Origin: a bacterium
GTDB taxonomy: Bacteria; Armatimonadota; HRBIN16
Assembly: GCA_025057335.1 (NCBI GenBank)
Contig: JANWXG010000010.1
Location: forward strand, 1 to 23,127
Length of the DNA: 23,127 nucleotides
Direction of reading: 5' to 3'
Each line of letters starts with the position of its first letter. Positions within the stretch are counted from its first letter, which is position 1. The position numbers were made by a program, and so were the translations under genes. The notes beneath the pieces were generated by a model. The model was not told where the DNA came from, made no database searches, and saw only the letters and a list, made by a program, of their open reading frames with translations. This document shows, one piece after another, positions 6,957-13,883 of this stretch.

Positions 6957-8144
6957 ATGTTTCGAAGGGTCATCTTGCTGGTAATGGACGGCTGCGGGGT
7001 CGGTGCGGCGCCTGACGCGGCGCAGTATGGCGATGTTGGCGTGAACGAGCCGAACACGCTGGGGCATCTGGCGGAAGCAGTAGGCGGGCTGCACCTTCCC
7101 CGTTTGCAACGGCTTGGCTTGGGGAATATCCTCCCGCTACGAGGAGTGTCTCCTGCCGAGCCGCCGCTCGCTGCCTTCGGCAAGATGCAGGAGCGCTCGG
7201 CGGGCAAAGACACCGTTACTGGACACTGGGAAATGATGGGCGTCATCACCGAACAGCCCTTCCCCACCTATCCGAAAGGGTTCCCGCCTGAGGTCATCGA
7301 GCCGTTCGAGCGCGCCATCGGCACGAAGGTGCTGGGCAACATTCCCGCCTCAGGCACCGAAATCATCAAGCAGTTGGGTGCGGAGCACCTGCGCACGGGA
7401 TATCCCATTGTGTACACCTCGGCGGATAGCGTCTTCCAAATTGCCGCGCACGAGGAGGTCATCCCCCTGCCGCGACTGTACGAAATGTGCCAGATTGCGC
7501 GACAGATTCTGCAACCGCCGCATCATGTACAGCGGGTCATCGCTCGTCCCTTCGTCGGCAAGGACGCCCCCTCGTTTCGACGCACGGAGAACCGCCGTGA
7601 CTTCCCTCTGCCACCGCCTTACAACCTGATAGACCAGCTGGCGGAGGCGGGACGAAGAGTGTATGCCATCGGCGTTATCGGGCAAGTGTTCGCAGAGCGA
7701 GGCTTCGCCTACTCCGTGCGCACGGGCAACAATGCCGAACACCTACGCGCGACTCTGGAAGCGATGGAACAGCCCGCCGACTTCATCTTCGCGAACTTCG
7801 AGGACTTTGACATGCTCTACGGTCACCGCAACGACCCACAGGGTTTCGCCAAGGCGCTAGAGGCGTTCGACGAGGGCTTGCAGCTGGTGCTGGAGCGGAT
7901 GCGCCCCGATGACCTGTTGATACTCACCGCCGACCACGGCAACGACCCCACTACCCCTAGTACCGACCACTCGCGCGAGCTGGTGCCTCTGCTTTGCTAC
8001 AGCCCTTGCTTCGCGACAGGAACCAATTTGGGAACACGTTCCACCTTCGCGGACATCGCTGCTACTCTCGCCGACCTGTTCGGGTTAGAATCCCGATGGG
8101 GAGCGGAGAGCTTTGAGGCTCAGTTGAAGAGAGTGTCGAGGTAA
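6957..8144 (+). CDS. deoB: Phosphopentomutase
   Basis: The protein has 395 residues from ATG 6957; a GTG one codon earlier (6954) is an alternative, and GGAGG lies 4-7 nt upstream. DeoB interconverts ribose-1-phosphate and ribose-5-phosphate (and the deoxy forms) in nucleoside salvage. It belongs to the alkaline phosphatase superfamily. Metal-binding motifs are visible: MDGCGVG with D11, and TADHGNDP plus STDHSRE near the C-terminus. GKDTVTGHWE (83-92) carries the phosphorylated threonine, T86 by alignment with the Bacillus enzyme. The gene starts 50 bp after cysK with no clear promoter between, and only 5 bp separate it from the next gene, so it is probably in the same transcript. Confidence 0.96.
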   Translation: MFRRVILLVMDGCGVGAAPDAAQYGDVGVNEPNTLGHLAEAVGGLHLPRLQRLGLGNILPLRGVSPAEPPLAAFGKMQERSAGKDTVTGHWEMMGVITEQPFPTYPKGFPPEVIEPFERAIGTKVLGNIPASGTEIIKQLGAEHLRTGYPIVYTSADSVFQIAAHEEVIPLPRLYEMCQIARQILQPPHHVQRVIARPFVGKDAPSFRRTENRRDFPLPPPYNLIDQLAEAGRRVYAIGVIGQVFAERGFAYSVRTGNNAEHLRATLEAMEQPADFIFANFEDFDMLYGHRNDPQGFAKALEAFDEGLQLVLERMRPDDLLILTADHGNDPTTPSTDHSRELVPLLCYSPCFATGTNLGTRSTFADIAATLADLFGLESRWGAESFEAQLKRVSR

Positions 8145-8149
8145 ACAGG

Positions 8150-9391
8150 ATGCTGGCTACAAAAGCACTGGGGTGGATTTGCTTACTGACAGTGGTGGTA
8201 GCGGGGATGGCGTTCTCCGCTCAACCTCTGCGCGTCTCCGTCGTGGTGGCGGGCACAGACCATGATTCCGCCGGCATTGCGGGCACTCTGGCATGGGTAC
8301 TGGGGCGTTACGATGGCGTACGGTTCACCGTGAGTAAGGAGGCCCACGCTCTCACCCAGGAGATACGTCGCGCTGATGTGTTGGTACTGTTTGCTCCAGG
8401 AACATTGCTCCATGACGAGCAGCAACAAGCGCTGCGACAGTTCATTGCGCGCGGTGGAGGAGTGGTCTACTTGCACACTGTGCCCAGCAGGGCAGCTACA
8501 GAAGGGACAAGAGGAAACGTGGTAGTGCAGGTAGAGCGACCGCAGCATCCCACGATGCAGCGCGTGCCGTCGTTTCAAGTAGTGGATGCTCCTGTGCAGG
8601 TCGCAAGTGAAGCACTGGCAGATGCTCTCGTCGTTGCCCGCCAGAGAGGCGGGCCGCCGCTAGCGTGGGTATGGCGCGAGGGAAGAGGCAAAGTCTTTGT
8701 GACCACGTTGGGTCATGCTCCCTCGGCGTGGAGCCATCCTGCCTTCCAGAAGATGGTGGTCAACGCAGTGTTCTGGTGCGCAGGGCGAAAGCCTCCGCAG
8801 CCACCTGTGCCTCGTCCGCCGAAGGGCTTCATCTCGCTGTTCAACGGCATGAACCTGGAGGGCTGGGGCGAGGTGGGCACTCCCTGCTGGTCGGTGCAGG
8901 ATGGCGTTATCCAGTGCAGCGGCATTGGTGAAGGGGGCGGGTGGCTGCGCTCTGACCGCATGTATCGCAACTTCGTGCTGCGACTGGAGTATCGCATCTC
9001 GCCCGGCGGCAACAGCGGCATCTTTCTACGCGCGCCGCACTTCGGCAGAAGCTCCCGTTTGGGCATGGAGCTGCAGATCCTGGACGATGCCGGGAGCTCG
9101 CCCAGCAACACTGGCACGGCAGCGGTGTACAATGCGGTGGCACCGCGTGTGAACCCTGCCAAGCCTGCAGGCGAATGGAACCAGGTAGAGATTACGCTAC
9201 GAGACCGCCATCTGCGCGTAGTGTGGAACGGGCAGCTGGTGCATGACCTGAACCTAGATGACCCGCAGACCAACCAGAGGCTTCCACGCACCCATCTGCT
9301 CACCCGACGCCCCAACAGCGGCTACATCGGTTTGCAGAATCATCGCAGTTTGGTCGAGTTTCGCAACATCTTTCTGCGAGAGATTCAGTAG
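8150..9391 (+). CDS. Secreted ThuA-like / DUF1080 (3-keto-disaccharide hydrolase-like) fusion
   Basis: This is a 413-residue protein with a signal peptide (hydrophobic core about 8-22, cut near A24). Residues about 27-212 form a ThuA-like amidotransferase-fold domain: VLVLFAPGTLLHDEQQQALRQFIARGGGVVYLHT (77-110, shown in part) and GRGKVFVTTLGHAPSAW (178-194) are typical. After a proline-rich linker, residues about 226-413 match DUF1080, a concanavalin-like domain (FNGMNLEGWG at 231-240, then SGGNSGIFLRAP-type and GYIGLQNH motifs). DUF1080 proteins include 3-keto-glycoside hydrolases, and ThuA is linked to disaccharide (3-keto) metabolism. The fusion therefore suggests extracellular or periplasmic sugar processing. 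It is co-directional with deoB, 5 bp apart, and its last codons overlap the convergent M48 gene by 7 bp. Substrate not known. Confidence 0.85.
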   Translation: MLATKALGWICLLTVVVAGMAFSAQPLRVSVVVAGTDHDSAGIAGTLAWVLGRYDGVRFTVSKEAHALTQEIRRADVLVLFAPGTLLHDEQQQALRQFIARGGGVVYLHTVPSRAATEGTRGNVVVQVERPQHPTMQRVPSFQVVDAPVQVASEALADALVVARQRGGPPLAWVWREGRGKVFVTTLGHAPSAWSHPAFQKMVVNAVFWCAGRKPPQPPVPRPPKGFISLFNGMNLEGWGEVGTPCWSVQDGVIQCSGIGEGGGWLRSDRMYRNFVLRLEYRISPGGNSGIFLRAPHFGRSSRLGMELQILDDAGSSPSNTGTAAVYNAVAPRVNPAKPAGEWNQVEITLRDRHLRVVWNGQLVHDLNLDDPQTNQRLPRTHLLTRRPNSGYIGLQNHRSLVEFRNIFLREIQ

Positions 9392-10557
9392 GCGCGCTGG
9401 ATGACCTCGTTCCATAGGGCGCGTTTGATGGCGTTGGAGACACGCTCTGCCAGTTCTCTCACGCCGATGCCGTGCAGGTCGGCGTCCTCAGGTTCCACAG
9501 TCAGGATGGGGCTACTGCGTGCTACCACGGTGCGCCCGTCGCTAGCGAGGCGGATGTCGTACATCTGTACTCCCTCGTTCAACAGGCTGTCTAGGCGCGC
9601 GCTGATTTCACGAGCGCGCTCTGCCGAGGTCATCCCGTCGCGGTCAGCGGGGGCAAAAATGGGCACACTGTCCAGGTATATCTCCGTCAGGCTCTTGTCC
9701 CGTACGGTCTTCTGGCGTAGTTCGACAGGCAAGATGCGTGCGACGGCGCGGCGGTTAATTGGGATGCCCAGTTTGCGGAACAGATTGACCATCGCCAGAG
9801 CGCGCTCCCGCGAGGGGGGGTGTGTGCGGAAGATGCCCAGCTGCCGTTCAGGGCGACGCGCCTCGTCCCGTGCCAGCCGCTCCATGAAGGTAAGCATGCC
9901 CACAGGGTTATACTGTGTGTGCGTGAGATAGTGGATGGCGGCCTGGTCGGCGTCTACCTCTGCCTCCTGGGTGAAACCGCTCATCTTGGCAATCTGGTAG
10001 AGCTGCACGCCCAGCATCACGTTGCTCAAGTCGCGCGCGGGCGCCCCCGACAATACCATCACGAGCAGCGCAGGCAGGGTAACTCGGCGGTTAATCTTCT
10101 CGTTCTCCTGTCCCAGTTTCATGAGATGGCGATGCGCTGCGTGCGCAATCTCGTGGGCGAGCACCGCCGCTAGCTCGTGGTCGGATTGGACGTAGTCCAG
10201 CAAGCCTTTATTCACGTAAATGAAGCCACCTGGCAGCGAGAAGGCGTTCACGTCGGGGTCGTCTACGACCTTGAAGGTATACTGGAACTGCGTCTTTCGG
10301 GGTAGCCCCCAAGTGAGAGGGATTTCCACCGAGTTCGCGACCGCAGCGATTTCCTGTCCGATGCGGTTGACTCGCTCTACCAGCGCAGGGTCAGTGATGA
10401 GGCGCATCGTACGCTCGATTTCTGCTGCGGCTTCCCTGCCGATACGCACCTCCTCGTCTTCTTCCTGCTTAGGTTGCGCCCAGATTCCTTGGGAAAGCCC
10501 GCTCAGCAGCAGGCTGACCACGAGCAGAAAAGCAGACCAGACTGTTGTGCGCTTCAT
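9385..10557 (-). CDS. Secreted M48 family zinc metalloprotease (BepA/LoiP-like)
   Basis: The protein has 390 residues. It has a signal peptide (about 1-27, core FLLVVSLLLSGLSQGIWA). The zinc site HEIAH is at 135-139 inside VLAHEIAHAAHRH, and the third ligand is probably E200 in QEAEVDADQ. FSLPGGFIYVNKGLL (106-120) is the conserved M48 strand before the catalytic helix. RTHPPSRERALAM is the usual follow-on motif. In BepA-type proteins this catalytic unit assists or degrades misfolded envelope proteins. A C-terminal region of roughly 120 residues replaces the TPR domain of BepA and is not recognised. Its own promoter lies at about 10587-10592. The 3' end overlaps the convergent ThuA-DUF1080 gene, leaving no room for a terminator between them. 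Confidence 0.92.
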   Translation of the reverse strand: MKRTTVWSAFLLVVSLLLSGLSQGIWAQPKQEEDEEVRIGREAAAEIERTMRLITDPALVERVNRIGQEIAAVANSVEIPLTWGLPRKTQFQYTFKVVDDPDVNAFSLPGGFIYVNKGLLDYVQSDHELAAVLAHEIAHAAHRHLMKLGQENEKINRRVTLPALLVMVLSGAPARDLSNVMLGVQLYQIAKMSGFTQEAEVDADQAAIHYLTHTQYNPVGMLTFMERLARDEARRPERQLGIFRTHPPSRERALAMVNLFRKLGIPINRRAVARILPVELRQKTVRDKSLTEIYLDSVPIFAPADRDGMTSAERAREISARLDSLLNEGVQMYDIRLASDGRTVVARSSPILTVEPEDADLHGIGVRELAERVSNAIKRALWNEVIQRAY

Positions 10558-10586
10558 CGATAAAAACCTCGCAAGGGATTATTACG

Positions 10587-10592
10587 ATTATA
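10587..10592 (-). promoter_or_regulatory. Extended -10 promoter for the M48 gene
   Basis: On the minus strand TATAAT (10592-10587) is preceded by TGC, giving an extended -10 (TGNTATAAT). No good -35 is found 17 bp upstream. It lies 30 bp upstream of the ATG at 10557. An extended -10 can compensate for a poor -35. Confidence 0.6.
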
Positions 10593-10645
10593 GCATATCG
10601 AGGCGAACTCTTTGCCTCCCACTTACTCAGACGTTAGAGAACGAG

Positions 10646-10684
10646 ACACGGTTTCGGTGAAGCACTCCCCCACGGAAACCGTGT
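10646..10684. other. Inverted repeat with two competing hairpins
   Basis: ACACGGTTTC (10646-10655) and GAAACCGTGT (10675-10684) are perfect 10-bp inverted arms around a 19-nt loop. Within the right half, CCCACGG-AAA-CCGTGTGGG can form a different, shorter hairpin, so the two folds exclude each other. No T-run follows on either strand. On the minus strand it lies just after the stop of the FG-GAP gene (10709) and just before the M48 promoter, so a weak or factor-dependent 3' end signal is the simplest reading. Confidence 0.5.
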
Positions 10685-10708
10685 GGGATTTTCCAGCGAG
10701 ACCAGTGA

Positions 10709-11824
10709 CTACCTCATTAGGAGCCAGATATCCAGACGAGGGGTCTGCCAGTTGTAGGGTTTGCAGACCAAGTCGGGCATGCCGTTGCCGTCGATGTCGG
10801 CAACACGCCCCTCGTGCCAGTCGTATCCGCTCAGGATTTGGATGGGCGTGAAACCGCCTTTCCCGCTATTCAGCAGTATCCACGCTCGTGCCTGGGGGTT
10901 GTCGTCGTCCGCCGTCCACCGCCGCATTTCTGCACAGAAGATGTCCAGTTTTCCGTCCCGATCAAAGTCCGCAAGAGCCAGGGTATGCCCGTGAACCACT
11001 TCCTGGCGCAGCAGGTCGGTCTTGCTCCAGTTTTCCGTGCGGTGCGGGTCGTCTCGAAAGCGGTACAGCGTCAGCCTGCCGTTGGCATCGCCGGGGACCA
11101 TGACCACCTCGATTTGCCCATCTCCGTCCAGGTCTGCCGCCGCGATGCGTGGTTCGCTCTGTGCGGGGTCGATGAGGGTATGCGTCCAGCGATGGCTTTC
11201 GTAGTCGAACCACCTACCGCCCGCCAGCAGTTCGTCCCGCCCGTCACCGTCGATATCCGCTTTGGCTAAGCCCTCTCCCGCCCCCTCGAAGATGACATGC
11301 CGTCCCCACTCATCGGCGCGGGGGTCCTTCGGAATCGGCGCCCAGAAGAGTTTGCCAGCCCCCTGATTCCAGAACACCAGTTCCAGCTTGCCATCGCCGT
11401 CGAAGTCGCCGAACAACTGGTCGTGGTGCTTGACGCCTTCCCCTGTCTTCACTAGGTGGTGTTTCCAGGGTTTATCGGGGGCGTAACGGGGGTAGGGGTT
11501 CTCCCACCAGTAGAGCGTGTCGTGGCGATAGTCTCCGCCTGCCACGATGTCGAGGTCGCCATCACCGTCGATGTCTGCCAGTGCACCACCCGCCTCCAGT
11601 GGAATGGAGGCTGCCTCCACAACGTACACGCGCCACTTCCCCCTCGCTTCCTGCCGATACCATACCAGCGCAGGGGGCGCGTTGCGACACCCGATGAGGA
11701 TATCCATGCGTCCGTCGCGGTCGAGGTCAGCCACCAGACAAAGCGTTTGCTGGTCGGAGCCGGGTGGCACAGGCAGGTCGCCAGTGGCGCTCGACAGATG
11801 CTTCCAGAGAAACTGTGGTTTCAT
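10709..11824 (-). CDS. FG-GAP/VCBS repeat protein, seven-bladed beta-propeller
   Basis: The protein has 371 residues. Seven calcium-type motifs of the form D-x-D-x-[DN]-G-x-x-[DE] are spaced about 50 residues apart. They sit near residues 33, 84, 140, 190, 231, 286 and 343 (for example DIDGDGDLD, DFDGDGKLE, DIDGNGMPD). One motif per blade predicts a closed seven-bladed propeller that fills the whole protein. I see no N-terminal signal peptide, although most relatives are exported. The start ATG 11824 overlaps the stop of the upstream TPR gene (ATGA), with AGGAG about 10 nt upstream, so translation is probably coupled. Such propellers usually bind proteins or polysaccharides and need calcium. 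The function here is unknown. Confidence 0.88.
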   Translation of the reverse strand: MKPQFLWKHLSSATGDLPVPPGSDQQTLCLVADLDRDGRMDILIGCRNAPPALVWYRQEARGKWRVYVVEAASIPLEAGGALADIDGDGDLDIVAGGDYRHDTLYWWENPYPRYAPDKPWKHHLVKTGEGVKHHDQLFGDFDGDGKLELVFWNQGAGKLFWAPIPKDPRADEWGRHVIFEGAGEGLAKADIDGDGRDELLAGGRWFDYESHRWTHTLIDPAQSEPRIAAADLDGDGQIEVVMVPGDANGRLTLYRFRDDPHRTENWSKTDLLRQEVVHGHTLALADFDRDGKLDIFCAEMRRWTADDDNPQARAWILLNSGKGGFTPIQILSGYDWHEGRVADIDGNGMPDLVCKPYNWQTPRLDIWLLMR

Positions 11825-13881
11825 CTGGGGGGTGCTCCTGTAGTGGCATTGCGCAGGGCGCGCGAGGCGTTCGCCAGCTCCCGCAACGCCTCACTACGCA
11901 ATAACATCCCTTCCTCCTGATAGCGGGTCTCCCTGGTCTCCGCGAACAGGAGCAGGCTTCCCAGTGACTGCTGGAGCAGGCTGCCCGCCAGCAAGAACCG
12001 TTGGTGTGCGTCTAGCAGGCGGGGGAGGGGTTTCAGGGATTGGGTAAACCGCTGCAGGTCGTTGCTTTGCGCCTCCAGCCCTTTCAGCGTTCGGAAAAGG
12101 GTTTCCAGCGTGACCTCGCCGTTGGTGTAGGAGGCGACCGCCTCTTGGGCTCGCTGCGCCAGCTGGGTGATTCCTGTCTCCACACCGTTTGCTAGAGCAG
12201 CGTACACCTCCCCTCGCCGTGCCTCGTCTTCCTCTGGTAGCAGGGTAAAGAGGCGACCAGCCATCTCTTGCGCTCGGACGAACTGGGCGCGGGCGAGGTA
12301 GAGCTTCGCCAGGCGCAGGGGAGGCTCGGTGCTGGTGGGTGAGGCTTGCGCTGCCCGATTGTAACACTCCTCTGCCTCGGTGATGCGGGCGCGGTTCCAC
12401 AAGAGGTCGCCGAGATGTAGCCAAGCCGCCATGTTCTGCGGGTCACGTTCCAGCATGCGGCGATACATCGTCTCCGCCTCGTCCAGACGGTTGGCGCGCA
12501 TGTAAGCGTCTGCTAGGACGAGCAGTAGGGGGGCAGTATCGGAGACCGCTTGCACCGCACGCATTCCTTCGGCAACAGCGGCTTCTTCCATACCTCGCTG
12601 CAGATATGTCTCGATGAGGCGACGGCGCGGCTCGGGGTCACCCGGTTTCACATCTGCTGCACGCCGATATGCCTCGATGGCACCTGCGAGGTCGCCTGCT
12701 CGAGCCAACTTCTGCCCTTCCTCCAGAAACTGTCGCATGAGCGTGTCAGTATCTTCTGCTACAGGGGCTGGTGGGGCAGCGGCGTTGTTCTGTATCTCCC
12801 TCTGGGTGAGGTCAACACGCGCGATGGATGCCATCGGCTCGGCAATCAGCCGGGCGACGAGGTTACTAGCGGCGGTACGTGCTGTGCTGACAGGGTCAAT
12901 AGCCATCCTCCCTCCTGGCAACGCCCGTTGCACGGGTTGGCTTTCGAGCTGGACGCGCCAGACACGCCCGCCTGCAACGGGCATCCATTCCGCGACGACC
13001 TGTATTACCGAACTGGTGGGCGCGTTCTGTAGCAGACTGGGGTCTACCTGTTGACCGCGACGGGGACGGGGCAGGACAGGAGGCTTTTCCGTCCATGCCG
13101 CGCGCACGGTGAGCGCATACTCCCCGCCCAGCGCCCGCACGATGCGCCGCTTCTGGTCGTCTGAAAGCTGTGCGGTTACATCAGACGCTCTCAGCGTGCC
13201 CTCCTGTACCAAGCGTTGCACGTAAGGAGCAGACGGGTCGTAGGTCAGCACGTCTACTCGACGGGTAGCTTCTAGCTGCTCCGTTAGTGGCGTAACGATG
13301 CCCACGTTCGGATCGGGCTGGTCGCGCCGCACCTCTACCTTTTCGGGAAAGATGACTACGAGCGGGCGACGCGCTGGTGGTTGTGCGAGCGCAGAGAGGG
13401 CGAGGAGCAGTAGCAAAAGCGCGAGGCACAGAGGAGACCTAACCCCCTGTCCCCCTTCCCTGCGAGGGGAGGTCGAACCTATCCCCCCTTCCCCCTTCCC
13501 TACGAAGGAAGGGGGAGTGGAAAGCCCCTCTCCTTGCAGGAGAGGGGAGGGGGGAGAGGTTTCTCCGTCGTGGCAACCTGTCCCCCTGTCCCCCTTCCCT
13601 GCGAAGGAAGGGGGAGCAGTGCGCCCCTCTCTTCTCAGGAGAGGGGAAGGGGGAGAGGTTTCTCCGTCGTGACAACCTCTCCCCCTGTCCCCCTTCCCTA
13701 CGAAGGAAGGGGGAGCAGTGCGCCCCTCTCCTCGCAGGAGAGGGGGTGGGGGAGAGGTTTCTCCGTCGTAGCAACCTATCCCCCCTTCCCCCTTCCCTAC
13801 GAGGGAAGGGGGAGCAGTGCACCCCACTCCTCGTAGGAGAGGGGAGGGGGGAGAGGTCATCTCACGCCATCTTCCCCTCAT
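11821..13881 (-). CDS. Secreted TPR-repeat protein with repeat-derived N-terminal extension
   Basis: The protein has 686 residues from ATG 13881, which sits 2 bp after the upstream stop and has GGAGG 6 nt before it; this supports it over ATG 13896, which lies inside the upstream gene. Residues 1-8 (MRGRWREM) are followed by four 33-residue repeats (TSPPSPLLRGEGRTAPPSF-type) encoded by the 99-bp DNA repeats. Only then, at about 151-166, comes a signal-peptide core (LCLALLLLLLALSALA). Residues 170-350 form a region rich in beta prediction that opens with PLVVIFPEKVEV. TPR units occupy about 380-545 (for example GDLAGAIEAYRRAADVKPGD), followed by a helical C-terminus. The native gene probably read MRGRWR directly into the signal peptide. 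Whether the long version is exported is uncertain. It is translationally coupled to the FG-GAP gene downstream. Confidence 0.8.
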   Translation of the reverse strand: MRGRWREMTSPPSPLLRGVGCTAPPSLVGKGEGGIGCYDGETSPPPPLLRGEGRTAPPSFVGKGDRGRGCHDGETSPPSPLLRREGRTAPPSFAGKGDRGTGCHDGETSPPSPLLQGEGLSTPPSFVGKGEGGIGSTSPRREGGQGVRSPLCLALLLLLLALSALAQPPARRPLVVIFPEKVEVRRDQPDPNVGIVTPLTEQLEATRRVDVLTYDPSAPYVQRLVQEGTLRASDVTAQLSDDQKRRIVRALGGEYALTVRAAWTEKPPVLPRPRRGQQVDPSLLQNAPTSSVIQVVAEWMPVAGGRVWRVQLESQPVQRALPGGRMAIDPVSTARTAASNLVARLIAEPMASIARVDLTQREIQNNAAAPPAPVAEDTDTLMRQFLEEGQKLARAGDLAGAIEAYRRAADVKPGDPEPRRRLIETYLQRGMEEAAVAEGMRAVQAVSDTAPLLLVLADAYMRANRLDEAETMYRRMLERDPQNMAAWLHLGDLLWNRARITEAEECYNRAAQASPTSTEPPLRLAKLYLARAQFVRAQEMAGRLFTLLPEEDEARRGEVYAALANGVETGITQLAQRAQEAVASYTNGEVTLETLFRTLKGLEAQSNDLQRFTQSLKPLPRLLDAHQRFLLAGSLLQQSLGSLLLFAETRETRYQEEGMLLRSEALRELANASRALRNATTGAPPR
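13441..13857. repeat. Tandem array of 99-bp palindromic repeats (four units plus a partial)
   Basis: The same landmark recurs at 13496, 13595, 13694 and 13793, an exact 99-bp period, and a partial fifth copy lies at about 13441-13474. Each unit holds two palindromes. In the third copy from the left these are CCCCCTTCC/GGAAGGGGG (13689-13697 with 13705-13713) and a perfect 10-bp stem CCCCTCTCCT/AGGAGAGGGG (13723-13732 with 13736-13745) around a 3-nt loop. Units are joined by a short conserved spacer (CTCCGTCGT). 99 is a multiple of three and the units lack stops in the reading frame of the TPR gene, so the array is translated. Similar C/G-rich palindromic repeats are common between genes in several environmental phyla; finding them inside a coding sequence is unusual. 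Confidence 0.92.
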
Positions 13882-13883
13882 CG

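Noticed and set aside
13298..13836. Plus-strand open frames across the repeat array
   Set aside because: The repeat lacks stops in several frames on both strands, so open frames arise automatically. Only the minus-strand frame joins a ribosome site to a recognisable protein.
13441..13857. Repeat array as a possible CRISPR
   Set aside because: Units are contiguous 99-bp palindromic copies without unique spacers, and no cas genes are nearby.
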